Of a DNA stretch of 62,581 bases, positions 24,879 to 34,006 are shown one piece after another. The first letter of the stretch is position 1. Every line of letters begins with the position of its first letter. The notes under the pieces are model-generated. The model was not told where the DNA came from. It ran no database searches and was given only the letters and a program-made list of their open reading frames with translations. The stretch comes from an uncultured Clostridia bacterium (GTDB taxonomy: Bacteria; Bacillota; Clostridia; Oscillospirales; Acutalibacteraceae): NCBI GenBank assembly GCA_946493765.1, contig CAMMAZ010000005.1, forward strand, positions 1 to 62,581. The letters run 5' to 3'. A program made the position numbers and the translations under genes.

Positions 24879-26744
24879 TTACTGGATTTCAATTGTGGTT
24901 TCAAAATCCTGCGGCAAATGTTGTGCCGTCAAACGAATACGATAGACCTGATCGCCCCAAACCGGATAAAGCTTGGCATCTTTTGTGGGACAAACATCCA
25001 TATCGGCCGCAAAATGCCCTCCATCGTAATGTAAAACAGCAGAAGTATCTGTATCCAAAGCAAAGGTGATCTCTCCCTGCTTTGTAAAGGACGGTTTTTT
25101 CCAGCTCATCAGACATAGCGTTACCACGTTGTCCGCCTGTTTGAAAGCAAAATGATCGGTAATCGAAATCGACGCATTTTCTTTCCGCGAAAAACTGCAT
25201 GTCCTATGATAAGCATGAAGTCCGGCTGCCTTTGGATAGGTTTCTTCCAAATCCAACTCAAATTGCACGCAGGCATCATCCGCGCGATAGGTCACATTTT
25301 TAGCATAGGCCTCTTTACCTGGGAACTGCATCTGCCCGTTGATGACCGGCAGATTATGATACTGCGACTGCATAGTCCAAATTTCATATCTGTGTTCGCT
25401 GAAAGTAAAGCGTGTGTAGGTTTCGACACCGACATCAATGAGCAGCGGCACACCATTTTTATAAACGATAAAAGAGCCGACATCGTTATGATTATGGCTT
25501 TCATCATTATTCCCGCCTTTTGCCGCCAAATACAGTCCGTTTTGACTTTCTTCCTGCCGCGCGGCCATCACTTGAATGCCGTCCATCCAAACGTCTTTGA
25601 CATATAGCGGTTTTGTTTTCGCGGCGCTAAATTCCCGATAGGAAAAAATCGCAGGCAACGCGCGGCGCAGCGATTCCGTCGGATTCAGCGCCGTGGGACG
25701 GCTCGGCGCGCTCAATGCCAGCGCCTGCAAATATTTGTCCTTTATCCGCACACCGTATTGCCACACCATATTGCTGCAAATACCGGCTTTTGCGGCGCCG
25801 TCGGCAAAATTGATATAATATCGGCCGGTAGCGTCGTCACAGATAAAGCTGCGGTATAAAAATCGGCCGATCTGCCGGATCAGTTCTTCTTTGTAAAAAT
25901 TAATCTTTCCGTCCGACGCGATATACAGCTGTTCCAAACAGTCAAACAACGCACCGCCGGCTACATTCCAATAGGTGGTTCCCTCGTCGCAGCCGCCGTC
26001 GTCATGATAACCATCCAAAAAACAATCCAGACAACGAAACGCCTTCGCAACGGCATTCACCCGCCGATAAGGATCCCGTTCATTGAGTAAAAACACTGTC
26101 AAAACATTGGATAAAATCCAGGGGCACCAATTGTTGGTTTTGCGGGTAAATCCCATCCACCAGAAATCTTCGTGCTCAATAAACGGCTTTTGAATGCGGC
26201 TTTCTAACTCCAGATCAATGCGACGGGTGATCTGCGGCGTGACTTTGTCGAGCGCCGGTCCTGCAAGATAACGGGTGAAGACGAGCAGTCCCGCGGTTTC
26301 CGCTGCAAACAGATCGATAAACGGATTTTCGGTGTCCGGCAGCGGATAATCAAACCGGTCCGCCATTGAGTTATGCGCCGAAACGCCCCAAAACGATTCT
26401 TCACAAATTGCCCAGACGCCGTTGATGATATCATCGATAAACCGGCCCTTATTTTCCATGCATTCCGCAACCACCAACGCACCAAGCGCTCTGCGGCGCG
26501 CAAAATGCGGCTGCTCATAGATTTCCCGATCGCCGCTTCTTTTATATTCCATGAAAAAGGTCGCCGGCAATGCGGGCCAGTCATAATACAAAAACTTTTC
26601 CGCCGCTGCAATCCAGGTCTGCCGCACATCCGGATCCACGTTCTCCCAGGCTTTCCGATTTGTAATATCCGGAAACGGATGATAGGGCTCGATCTTGGGC
26701 AAACAGTTTCGTAAATCATTTTTTTCTAACCATTCCTTGAACAT
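24879..26744 (-). CDS. Heparinase II/III-like protein
   Basis: A 621-aa protein without a signal peptide, so probably cytoplasmic. The N-terminal half is helix-rich like the alpha/alpha toroid of polysaccharide lyases (DYPLPDTENPF, WWMGFTRKTNNWCPW). The C-terminal half has GGNNDESHNHNDVGSFIVYK, a heparinase II/III signature with the catalytic His and Tyr region. It may cleave imported uronic-acid oligosaccharides. Start: AAAGGA is 10 nt before the ATG at 26744; an in-frame GTG at 26753 is too close. No carbohydrate transporter is adjacent. Confidence 0.8.
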   Translation of the reverse strand: MFKEWLEKNDLRNCLPKIEPYHPFPDITNRKAWENVDPDVRQTWIAAAEKFLYYDWPALPATFFMEYKRSGDREIYEQPHFARRRALGALVVAECMENKGRFIDDIINGVWAICEESFWGVSAHNSMADRFDYPLPDTENPFIDLFAAETAGLLVFTRYLAGPALDKVTPQITRRIDLELESRIQKPFIEHEDFWWMGFTRKTNNWCPWILSNVLTVFLLNERDPYRRVNAVAKAFRCLDCFLDGYHDDGGCDEGTTYWNVAGGALFDCLEQLYIASDGKINFYKEELIRQIGRFLYRSFICDDATGRYYINFADGAAKAGICSNMVWQYGVRIKDKYLQALALSAPSRPTALNPTESLRRALPAIFSYREFSAAKTKPLYVKDVWMDGIQVMAARQEESQNGLYLAAKGGNNDESHNHNDVGSFIVYKNGVPLLIDVGVETYTRFTFSEHRYEIWTMQSQYHNLPVINGQMQFPGKEAYAKNVTYRADDACVQFELDLEETYPKAAGLHAYHRTCSFSRKENASISITDHFAFKQADNVVTLCLMSWKKPSFTKQGEITFALDTDTSAVLHYDGGHFAADMDVCPTKDAKLYPVWGDQVYRIRLTAQHLPQDFETTIEIQ

Positions 26745-26848
26745 CCGGCACACATCCTTTTTTCAAAATCGTTTGCCTTCAAAACAAATTGATTGTATCA
26801 TTCTCAAGCTGGTTTGTCAAGTTGTAACGCCGATGGCAGGTCGAAAGC

Positions 26849-26877
26849 TTGACAAGCGATAAAAAACATGCTAAAAT
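26849..26877 (+). promoter_or_regulatory. Sigma-A promoter of the pheST T-box transcript
   Basis: TTGACA (26849-26854) and TAAAAT (26872-26877) are separated by 17 nt. Transcription would begin near 26884. Confidence 0.8.
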
Positions 26878-26883
26878 GAAAAA

Positions 26884-27150
26884 AACATTGTAAAACGGCT
26901 GTGATAAGTGATTATAGTAGCGGCAGAACGCACATGACAGAGAGAGCATACCGGCGGCTGGAAGTATGTTTCATTGGTGCCCTGTGGCGAATTTCGGCAC
27001 TGGAGCCTTTTGTGAAAAGCAGTTTTGCGTGAAACAAAATGTAACCGCTGCATTAAAGCGGGAATCAAAGTGCAAAGCGTATGCTTTGAACTTGGGTGGT
27101 ACCACGAGATTTTTCACCTCGTCCCTTGGCGGACGGGGTTATTTTATTTT
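26884..27150 (+). promoter_or_regulatory. T-box leader controlling pheS-pheT
   Basis: A 265-nt leader containing the T-box core AACTTGGGTGGTACCACG (27089-27106), whose TGG binds the tRNA CCA end. Stem I carries AGAGAG and a GGCGGCTGG-type apical element. A UUC (Phe) triplet at 26993-26995, before CTGGAG, is the best specifier candidate; another UUC is at 26970-26972. The leader ends in a terminator: CCTCGTCC (27117-27124) pairs with GGACGGGG (27131-27138), then TTATTTTATTTT. Uncharged tRNA-Phe should permit read-through. Confidence 0.92.
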
Positions 27151-27171
27151 ATCAAAGGAGCGTTAACAGCT

Positions 27172-28200
27172 ATGACAGAAAAAACAGCAGCCTTGCGGCA
27201 GGCGTTTGAAGAAAAGCTGAACGCGGTCGGCTCATCGGAAGCCGCCGAACAGCTGCGGGTTGAATTTTTGGGTAAAAAAGGGCATATCTCCGCTTTGATG
27301 AGCGAACTGAAAAATGTACCGGCCGATCAGAAAAAGCAGGCCGGGCAGACCATCAACGAACTTAAAAAATATGCGGAAGAAAAAATTCTTGAAAAATCCG
27401 CGCAGATGCATCAAATGGAGGAACAGCGCCGACTGGATGCAGCGGAAAGCTATGATGAATCGCTGCCGATGCAGATTGAATGCGGGTCTTATCATCCGAT
27501 CACTTTGGTGCAAAGAGAATTGGAAGAAATCTTTTTATCCATGGGCTTTACCATTGAAGATTATAATGAAATTGTCGATGATTATAATTGCTTTGAAGCG
27601 CTGAATATCCCCAAGCACCATCCGGCACGGGATATGCAGGACACCTATTATTTAAGCACCGGACAGCTTTTGAAAACCCATACCTCCGCGGCGCAAAACA
27701 CCATTATGCGCAAATACGGTGCACCGCTGCGCGCGGTGTTCCCCTCCCGGTGTTTTCGGAACGAATCGACCGACGCCTGCCATGAAAATACTTTCTTCCA
27801 GATGGAAGGCATCATGATCGACACCGACATTTCCATTTCCAATCTGATCTATTTCATGAAAACCATGCTGTCAGAGGTTTTCAAAAAAGACATTAACGTC
27901 CGGCTGCGTCCCGGCTTTTTCCCGTTCGTCGAACCCGGATTTGAATTGGACATCGAATGTCTGATCTGTGGGGGAGAAGGCTGTCCTTCCTGCAAGAACT
28001 CCGGTTGGCTGGAGCTTTGCCCCTGTGGCATGATTCATCCAAACGTTTTGAAATACGGCGGCATCGATACCGAGAAATATACCGGATTCGCCTTTGGGCT
28101 GGGACTGACACGTCTGGCGATGATGAAATACGGTGTCAAGGATATCCGCGTGTTTAACAGCGGCAATCTAAAATCCCTTTCACAATTCATCAGTCAATAA
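27172..28200 (+). CDS. pheS: Phenylalanine-tRNA ligase alpha subunit
   Basis: The catalytic subunit of the alpha2-beta2 enzyme. The product is 342 aa. It has an N-terminal coiled coil (to about residue 90), then class II motifs: FEALNIPKHHPARDMQDTYY, FPSRCFRNESTDACHENTFFQMEG, and C-terminal FGLGLTRLAMMKYGV. A Cys-rich insert CLICGGEGCPSCKNSGW occurs near residue 263, a zinc-knuckle-like feature of some PheS. The start at 27172 follows AAAGGAG; the longer open frame lies in the T-box leader. Confidence 0.97.
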   Translation: MTEKTAALRQAFEEKLNAVGSSEAAEQLRVEFLGKKGHISALMSELKNVPADQKKQAGQTINELKKYAEEKILEKSAQMHQMEEQRRLDAAESYDESLPMQIECGSYHPITLVQRELEEIFLSMGFTIEDYNEIVDDYNCFEALNIPKHHPARDMQDTYYLSTGQLLKTHTSAAQNTIMRKYGAPLRAVFPSRCFRNESTDACHENTFFQMEGIMIDTDISISNLIYFMKTMLSEVFKKDINVRLRPGFFPFVEPGFELDIECLICGGEGCPSCKNSGWLELCPCGMIHPNVLKYGGIDTEKYTGFAFGLGLTRLAMMKYGVKDIRVFNSGNLKSLSQFISQ

Positions 28201-28261
28201 AAGTTTAAAACCTGCCGGCCGTTTATTCCGGCGGCGTTTGAAGAAAGGAAAGAATATAGAC

Positions 28262-30625
28262 ATGTTGGTTTCAATGAACTGGATCCAGGATTATGTGGAT
28301 CTTAAAAATGAAAATATTGAAGAACTGATTCGCCGGTTTACTTTGTCGACTGCAGAAGTGGAAGACGTCTATTATAAAGGCAAAGATGTTGAAAATGTGA
28401 TCGTGGGTGAAATCGTGTCGCTCGAAAATCACCCTGATTCCAAAAAACTGCATCTTTTGAAAATCGACGGCGGCGATCGGCTGTATGACTGCGTTTGCGG
28501 TGCGCCGAACGTTCGGTTAAACATGAAGGTCGCATTTGTCAAAGCCGGCGGCCGTGTGCCGGGCGGCGAAATCTCAAAATGCAAAATCGCCGGTTATGAT
28601 TCGGAGGGTATGTGCTGTTCGGAAGCGGAACTCGGCATCAGCGAGGACCATTCCGGTATTTTAGAGCTGGACACCGATGCTGCAAACGGAACGGATTTCA
28701 AATTCCTTTATCCGATCGACGATATTGTGTTTGAAGTGGATAACAAATCGTTGACCAACCGCCCCGACCTTTGGGGACATTATGGGATCGCAAGAGAATT
28801 TGCCGCACTGACCGGCAAGTCGTTAAAACCGATTTTGCAAACAGAGCCGGATTATACCGGCGATACTGCGATTCCGGTTGAAATTCAAAATACCGATCTT
28901 GTTTACCGGTATTCCTGCATCCAAATGGATAATATCCGCCGGCACGTTAGTCCGATGGAAATGAAAATCCGGTTGACCTATTGCGGCATGCGTCCGATCA
29001 ACTTTTTGGCGGACGTGACCAACTATATCATGCTGGAACTCGGACAGCCGACCCATGCGTTCGATGCGCGGAAAATCGATAAAATTGTTGTGAAAACACC
29101 GCAATCCCCCTTTACCTTTCAAACACTCGACGGCAACGACCGTGCAATCGACGAGAACACATTGATGATCTATAACAACGACACGCCTGTTGCGATCGCC
29201 GGCGTGATGGGTGGTCTGGATTCGGAAATCGTGTCGGATACCACATCGGTTGTGCTGGAAGTTGCCAACTTTGATGGGGTGAGCGTTCGCAAAACCTCTT
29301 CCCGTTTAGGATTGCGCACCGATGCGAGCATGCGTTATGAAAAAATTCTGGATCCGGAATTAACGTTAATCGCTGTCAAACGGTTTATTTTCCTTGTCAA
29401 AGCGGCGGACAGCGGCGCAGTGGTCGCGTCAAAGCTGACAGACTGCTATACCAAGCACTACGATACCGTTACCTTGCAGTTTGACAAAAATTATGTCGAC
29501 CGCTACACCGGTATTGACATTGCAAAGGAACAGATTTTAAACACGCTCACTTTGTTGGGATTCGACGCAAAAGAGGAAAACGGGTTGTTTACCGTGACGG
29601 TGCCGAGCTGGCGCGCAACAAAGGACGTGACCATCAAAGCGGACATCATTGAAGAAATCACCCGCATCTACGGTTATGACAATTTTGAAATCAAAACCAC
29701 AAGAAGCAAACTAAAACCGGTTCGTTATACCGTTCAAAAAAGTGAAGAATCACAGATCAAGGATATTCTGGTGCAGAAATATCTGATGCACGAGGTGCAT
29801 TCCTATATCTGGTGCGACGGAAAAAAATATAAACGTCTGAACATCGATGTGGAGGACAATGTCCGCATTCTCAATATCCCGACGCCGGAAAACGGAACCA
29901 TCCGCAATTCCATGCTGCCCACCTTGTTGTCCTTTGCTTATGACAACCGCGGTTATTCTGATGCTTTCAGTTTGTTTGAAAGCGGGCGCGTGGTCGACGG
30001 TGTGGATGAAAACGGACTTTGCCGTGAACAGCGAAAGCTCGGGATCGTTTTGTTTGACAAAACCGTTTCGGAAAAAGAATTGTATTTCAAAGCGGTCGGT
30101 ATTATCCGGTTCCTTTGCCAGTCGCTCAAACACGCTGACCCTTCTTTTGAAAAAACAGCGGTTGAGCATAACTGGCAGCATCCGAAAAACACCAGCTGTG
30201 TTTCTGTTTGCGGCACACCGATCGGTACGCTTTGCACCCTGCATCCTGCAACGTTGGAAAAATTGGATAAATCGGCCAGCGTCGTTTGCGTGGAAATCGA
30301 CCTGGATGCGCTTAGCGCTGTTAAACCGCTGGACCTTGTGTTCTGCGAACCATCTAAATTCCCGTCGATCGACTATGACTTATCGCTTGTTTTGAAAGAC
30401 GGTGTTTTGTACAGTCAAATCGAAAAAGCGTGGACTTGTCTCTCGATTCAGGAACTGACATCGGTTAAATTGATCGATTTATATGAAGCGGACGGTGTGA
30501 AAAGCATGGCGCTGCGTCTGTCCTTCTCCGCGCCGGACAGAACCCTTTCTATGGAGGAAATTCAAGGGCATATCGATCAAATTCTTGCGAATCTGAACAC
30601 GATCGGCATTCATCTGAAAGCTTAA
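28262..30625 (+). CDS. pheT: Phenylalanine-tRNA ligase beta subunit
   Basis: A 787-aa beta subunit with the usual order: B1 and tRNA-binding OB fold (VIVGEIVSLENHPDSKKL), B3/B4 editing region, B5 domain, catalytic-like core, and C-terminal ferredoxin-fold anticodon-binding domain (KFPSIDYDLSLVL). It begins MLVSMNWIQDYVDL at the ATG at 28262, preceded by GAAAGGAAAG. A TTG at 28238 lies upstream of that ribosome site. It is 61 nt after pheS; a hairpin in this gap lacks a U tract. Confidence 0.97.
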   Translation: MLVSMNWIQDYVDLKNENIEELIRRFTLSTAEVEDVYYKGKDVENVIVGEIVSLENHPDSKKLHLLKIDGGDRLYDCVCGAPNVRLNMKVAFVKAGGRVPGGEISKCKIAGYDSEGMCCSEAELGISEDHSGILELDTDAANGTDFKFLYPIDDIVFEVDNKSLTNRPDLWGHYGIAREFAALTGKSLKPILQTEPDYTGDTAIPVEIQNTDLVYRYSCIQMDNIRRHVSPMEMKIRLTYCGMRPINFLADVTNYIMLELGQPTHAFDARKIDKIVVKTPQSPFTFQTLDGNDRAIDENTLMIYNNDTPVAIAGVMGGLDSEIVSDTTSVVLEVANFDGVSVRKTSSRLGLRTDASMRYEKILDPELTLIAVKRFIFLVKAADSGAVVASKLTDCYTKHYDTVTLQFDKNYVDRYTGIDIAKEQILNTLTLLGFDAKEENGLFTVTVPSWRATKDVTIKADIIEEITRIYGYDNFEIKTTRSKLKPVRYTVQKSEESQIKDILVQKYLMHEVHSYIWCDGKKYKRLNIDVEDNVRILNIPTPENGTIRNSMLPTLLSFAYDNRGYSDAFSLFESGRVVDGVDENGLCREQRKLGIVLFDKTVSEKELYFKAVGIIRFLCQSLKHADPSFEKTAVEHNWQHPKNTSCVSVCGTPIGTLCTLHPATLEKLDKSASVVCVEIDLDALSAVKPLDLVFCEPSKFPSIDYDLSLVLKDGVLYSQIEKAWTCLSIQELTSVKLIDLYEADGVKSMALRLSFSAPDRTLSMEEIQGHIDQILANLNTIGIHLKA

Positions 30626-30632
30626 AAACAAA

Positions 30633-30697
30633 AACCAATCCGTGGATTGGTTGCATTATAAAAAAATCGGCGAGAATCAATTCTCGCCGATTTTTTT
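30633..30697. terminator. Tandem hairpins with a bidirectional terminator
   Basis: The first hairpin, AACCAATCC with GGATTGGTT (30633-30652), has little U tract. The second, AAAAAATCGGCGAGAA (30661-30676) with TTCTCGCCGATTTTTT (30681-30696), is perfect and flanked by A and T runs. It can end both pheST and the convergent CD1247-like gene transcript. Confidence 0.9.
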
Positions 30698-30709
30698 ATA
30701 AATCTTTAA

Positions 30710-31108
30710 TTATTCTTCCGGATTTTCGATTTCATCATCGTCGTCAAAATCGAATTCCAGATTGGTGCCGCACGCCGGGCAATCGATGGAATCCTGCTCC
30801 AGATCTTCTTCATCCAGGAAAATCTCTTCGCCGCACTGCGGGCAGGTCACCTGGTAAAACTCATCGTCGTCTTCAAACTCATCTTCATCGTCGAACACAT
30901 AGTCTTCCAGTTCTGCCAGATCCTCATCCACTTCGTCCAGCTGATAGCCGACTTCCGCCAGATCGTCTTCCAGATCACTCACGGTCAGCGCCATATCGTC
31001 CAAAACCTCGATCATCACTTTAATAATTTTTTCGGTTTTGCTGTCCTCAGAAAGCTCCAGACCTTCCGCCAGACCCTTGAGATAGGATACCTTTTCTGTT
31101 AAATTCAT
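30710..31108 (-). CDS. CD1247-like acidic zinc-ribbon protein
   Basis: A 132-aa protein of unknown function with two parts. Residues 1-65 match the helical CD1247 N-terminal domain of clostridia (NLTEKVSYLKGLAEGLEL, then SKTEKIIKVMIEVLDDMA). A very acidic linker follows, then a zinc ribbon with CPQCGEEIF and CPACGTNLEF. GGAGG is 8 nt before the ATG. It is 36 nt downstream of efp and probably co-transcribed. The acidity suggests protein or ribosome interaction rather than DNA binding. Confidence 0.85.
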   Translation of the reverse strand: MNLTEKVSYLKGLAEGLELSEDSKTEKIIKVMIEVLDDMALTVSDLEDDLAEVGYQLDEVDEDLAELEDYVFDDEDEFEDDDEFYQVTCPQCGEEIFLDEEDLEQDSIDCPACGTNLEFDFDDDDEIENPEE

Positions 31109-31144
31109 TTTTAAATCCTCCGTTGCTTTTACAGATTCAAAAAA

Positions 31145-31702
31145 TTAAGCGCGCTCCATATATTCGCCGGTTCTGGTGTCGATACGGATTTTATCTCCTT
31201 CATTGATAAACAAAGGAATGCGGATTTCCGCACCGGTTTCCAGTGTTCCGGGTTTGGTGGCATTGGTTGCAGTGTCGCCTTTCACGCCCGGTTCCGTCTG
31301 GGTAACGGTCAACTCGACAAATGTGGGCGGTTCCACGCCGAACACCTTTCCTTTGTAGGAAAGGACTTTGCACATCATGTCTTCCTTGACAAACTTAAAG
31401 TTATCCGACAATTCCGACTCGTTGATCGGAATCATTTCATAGCTTTCCATGTCCATGAAATAATACAGACCCCCGTCGTTATAGGAATACTGCATTTCTT
31501 TTCTTTCCACATAAGCGGTCGGGAATTTATCGGTGGGGCTGAATGTTTTTTCAACCACAGAGCCCGCGATCACGTTGCGGATCTTTGTGCGGACAAACGC
31601 AGCGCCCTTTCCCGGTTTGACATGTTGAAATTCAATGATCTGATAAACGTTTCCGTCCATTTCAAATGTGACGCCGTTTCTGAAATCTCCAGCTGATATC
31701 AT
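31145..31702 (-). CDS. efp: Elongation factor P
   Basis: Relieves ribosome stalling at polyproline codons. The product is 185 aa with the three-domain layout: KOW-like N-terminal domain with [17 protein letters not shown], where the loop Lys sits in KPGKG, a middle OB fold, and a C-terminal OB fold ending [17 protein letters not shown]. The start is the ATG at 31702, 8 nt after GGAGG; the longer frame to 31717 is not needed. No modification-enzyme genes (epmA, ymfI) are adjacent. Confidence 0.97.
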   Translation of the reverse strand: MISAGDFRNGVTFEMDGNVYQIIEFQHVKPGKGAAFVRTKIRNVIAGSVVEKTFSPTDKFPTAYVERKEMQYSYNDGGLYYFMDMESYEMIPINESELSDNFKFVKEDMMCKVLSYKGKVFGVEPPTFVELTVTQTEPGVKGDTATNATKPGTLETGAEIRIPLFINEGDKIRIDTRTGEYMERA

Positions 31703-31732
31703 AAAAAAAACCTCCAAATATACTCTAACAAT

Positions 31733-31761
31733 ATTCTATACTATTTATCCGCTTATTTCAA
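31733..31761 (-). promoter_or_regulatory. Sigma-A promoter of efp
   Basis: On the minus strand TTGAAA (31756-31761) and TAGAAT (31733-31738) are 17 nt apart, in the 85-nt gap between aroQ and efp. Confidence 0.7.
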
Positions 31762-31787
31762 GCATTATTTATCATTTTAAAGAAAAA

Positions 31788-32216
31788 TCAGACAATTTTT
31801 GCAATTGCATCCAGTGCCAGCAGATAACTGTCCGCTCCAAATCCCGCAATTTGTCCTTTGCAGGCGGGTGCGATCACCGAAACATGCCGGAACGCGTCCC
31901 GCGCATGGATGTTGGAAAGATGCACTTCGATAAACGGTTTTTGGACCGCTTTGATCGCATCCAAAATCGCATAACTGTAATGGGTGTAGGCGCCGGCGTT
32001 GATCACACAGCCGTCATACGCTTTCATATCGTGGATTTTATCAATGATCTCCCCTTCATGGTTCGACTGAAAGCATTCCACCGCAAGTCCAAGTGCCTTT
32101 GCTTTTTCCATGATTGCCTGATTGATGGTGTCCAATGTCTGCGCACCGTAGATACCGGGTTCACGCTGACCTAACAAATTCAAATTCGGTCCATGGATCA
32201 CAAGAATGTTCTTCAT
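31788..32216 (-). CDS. aroQ: Type II 3-dehydroquinate dehydratase
   Basis: Third step of the shikimate pathway. The product is 142 aa. [17 protein letters not shown] near residue 8 is the lid with the catalytic Tyr, followed by [27 protein letters not shown] and [15 protein letters not shown]. Its ATG overlaps the stop of the upstream endonuclease IV-like gene as ATGA, so the two are coupled. No other shikimate gene is in the window. Confidence 0.96.
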   Translation of the reverse strand: MKNILVIHGPNLNLLGQREPGIYGAQTLDTINQAIMEKAKALGLAVECFQSNHEGEIIDKIHDMKAYDGCVINAGAYTHYSYAILDAIKAVQKPFIEVHLSNIHARDAFRHVSVIAPACKGQIAGFGADSYLLALDAIAKIV

Positions 32217-33079
32217 TGTTTTGTCCCCTCCTTCAAGCTGTTATAAACCTTTTTCATAAACAGTGCATCCTCCGCCTGGGTACCGGCGGATTCACAAATG
32301 ATCACAGGTGACAATTGCTTTTGCAGGATCAGTTCCGCCAACGGCTCGAATTCCGGACCGAACGTTTTGTCTTCAAAGGTCAAATGCCGTTTTTCTCCTC
32401 CGTCGGTATATTCGATTTTTGAAAAATGCGCATGGAACCTTTTTTGCCGGTCGCTGCCAAGCTTGTTTGCGATCGCATCCAGCACGTTTAAAAACGCTTC
32501 CTTGGAATTGACGCCGCCGAAGGTTCTCGCATTCAAATGTCCGAAATCAATGCAGGGGATGATGCGTTCGTCGATCGCACATAATTCCAGCACTTCATCC
32601 AGCGTGCCGAGCTGATTGATTTTTCCCATCGTTTCCGGGCACATGTGAATGTGTCCCAGTCCCTGCTCGTCCAGCGTGCGCACAGCCTTGCGGATGGTAT
32701 CTTTGGCAAGATCCAGCGCCGCTTCTCGTGTGATTTTTGCACAGGAGCCGGAATGCACCACGATCCGGTCGCCGCCGAGCATATCCACAGCCTTCGCGCT
32801 TTGCAGAATATAGTCCACAGATTTATCCCGTTTTTCCGGTTCCACGGAAGACAGGGAAATAAAATAAGGTGCGTGCAGCGTGACCAAAACACCCTCTTTT
32901 TGTGCATTCCGGCGAAATGCAGCCGCGTGCTCTTCGCTGACGCGCACCCCTCTGCCGCATTGATATTCATAAACGTCAAGACCCATTTTTTTCACATATT
33001 CCGGCGCCTGCAACGTGGATTGATATCCCATGGTTTTAAAGCTTTCCGCATTACCGGCCGGTCCGAAAAACGCTGACAT
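32213..33079 (-). CDS. Endonuclease IV-like TIM-barrel protein
   Basis: A 288-aa AP endonuclease 2/Nfo-family protein. The likely zinc ligands of endonuclease IV are recognisable: [39 protein letters not shown] and ICESAG. It may cut abasic sites, though sugar isomerases share the fold. AGGAGGT is 6 nt before the ATG at 33079; the open frame to 33259 overlaps yqeG and is not real. It is coupled to yqeG upstream (4-nt gap) and aroQ downstream. Confidence 0.85.
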   Translation of the reverse strand: MSAFFGPAGNAESFKTMGYQSTLQAPEYVKKMGLDVYEYQCGRGVRVSEEHAAAFRRNAQKEGVLVTLHAPYFISLSSVEPEKRDKSVDYILQSAKAVDMLGGDRIVVHSGSCAKITREAALDLAKDTIRKAVRTLDEQGLGHIHMCPETMGKINQLGTLDEVLELCAIDERIIPCIDFGHLNARTFGGVNSKEAFLNVLDAIANKLGSDRQKRFHAHFSKIEYTDGGEKRHLTFEDKTFGPEFEPLAELILQKQLSPVIICESAGTQAEDALFMKKVYNSLKEGTKQ

Positions 33080-33083
33080 GAAG

Positions 33084-33572
33084 CTACCTCCTGTATTTTT
33101 TTCTGAATCGGGTTTCGATGCGCCTTTTGCATTGAAACGTCCATCCGTCTTCCAACTGCATATATTGCACCCAAACAGTCTGCACGCCTGCAAGATTGCC
33201 GCCCAAAATGTCGGTGAACAGCTGATCGCCGACCAGTGCGACATTTTGCTTTTCGACACCCAGTTTTTTCACCGCTTTTGAAATCTTAAAGGGAAGCGGC
33301 TTTAACGACATATAAAAATAAGGCAAATGAACTTGATTGGCAAACGCAGTCAACCGTTTTGGTTTTGCATTGGACAAAATATGCAGATCCACACCCAGCG
33401 CACGCATGGTTTCGATCCATTCCATCACGCCGGGAACCGGTTCCCGCGTCTGGTAAATTGCCAATGTGTTATCCACATCCAACAACAGTGCTTTTAAATG
33501 ATGCCGTTTGATAAAATCCGCGTCGATATCAAAAATGCTGTCGATCAGCACGGTCGGTTTAAAAATGGACAT
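33084..33572 (-). CDS. yqeG: YqeG family HAD-IIIA phosphatase
   Basis: A 162-aa haloacid dehalogenase-fold phosphatase. ALLLDVDNTLAIY near residue 29 is the nucleophile motif, HILSNAKPKR is motif II, and LVGDQLFTDILGGN is motif IV. In other Firmicutes it lies beside yqeH and aroE; here it leads an operon with the endonuclease IV-like gene and aroQ. GGGAG precedes the ATG at 33572. The physiological substrate is unknown. Confidence 0.93.
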   Translation of the reverse strand: MSIFKPTVLIDSIFDIDADFIKRHHLKALLLDVDNTLAIYQTREPVPGVMEWIETMRALGVDLHILSNAKPKRLTAFANQVHLPYFYMSLKPLPFKISKAVKKLGVEKQNVALVGDQLFTDILGGNLAGVQTVWVQYMQLEDGWTFQCKRRIETRFRKKYRR

Positions 33573-33591
33573 GCTACACTCCCGAATAAGA

Positions 33592-33622
33592 AAAACGGGC
33601 AATGGTATGCATTGCCCGTTTT
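33592..33622. terminator. Intrinsic terminator between rpsU and yqeG
   Basis: AAAACGGGCAATG and CATTGCCCGTTTT form a perfect stem around a 5-nt loop. On the minus strand it is followed by TTTTTC, so it probably ends the rpsU transcript. The rest of the 134-nt gap holds a second, weaker dyad, TTTTATCG-TTT-CGATAAAA. Confidence 0.8.
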
Positions 33623-33706
33623 GACTATTTGTTTTATCGAAACGATAAAATTCAAGCGCACAAGGCAGGTTATTTCTCTCGTTTATGTAGAAAAGAAAGA
33701 CAACCC

Positions 33707-33889
33707 TTACTTAAATTTACGTTTACGAGCAGCCTCTGATTTTTTCTTGCGTTTCACAGAAGGCTTTTCATAATGTTCTCTTTTACGAACTTCCTGGATC
33801 ACACCGTCTCTGACCGTTGCTCTTTTAAAACGTCTGAGCGCGTTTTCCAGGGATTCGTTTTCTTTCAGACGAACCTGACTCACTTGCAT
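33707..33889 (-). CDS. rpsU: 30S ribosomal protein S21
   Basis: A 60-aa, very basic small-subunit protein. It begins [20 protein letters not shown] and ends in a [15 protein letters not shown] tail, as in S21. The ATG at 33889 is preceded by GGAGGGAGGGA; the frame extends upstream only to a weak start. It has its own promoter and terminator. Confidence 0.96.
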   Translation of the reverse strand: MQVSQVRLKENESLENALRRFKRATVRDGVIQEVRKREHYEKPSVKRKKKSEAARKRKFK

Positions 33890-33936
33890 TCCCTCCCTCC
33901 GCCTTTTTAGCAGGGGTTTATTATAATACAAATCCT

Positions 33937-33965
33937 ATTATACTCCCAAGCATTCAAAAAGTCAA
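33937..33965 (-). promoter_or_regulatory. Sigma-A promoter of rpsU
   Basis: On the minus strand TTGACT (33960-33965) and TATAAT (33937-33942) are 17 nt apart. A second TATAAT-like box (near 33920) lies closer to the gene. Confidence 0.75.
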
Positions 33966-34006
33966 GCGGTAATTTCATACATGCCGCCGGGCTTTGAAAA
34001 AACATG

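Noticed and set aside
28201-28237. GC-rich hairpin between pheS and pheT as a terminator
   Set aside because: There is a GCCGG/CCGGC dyad but no U tract, and pheT has no separate promoter.
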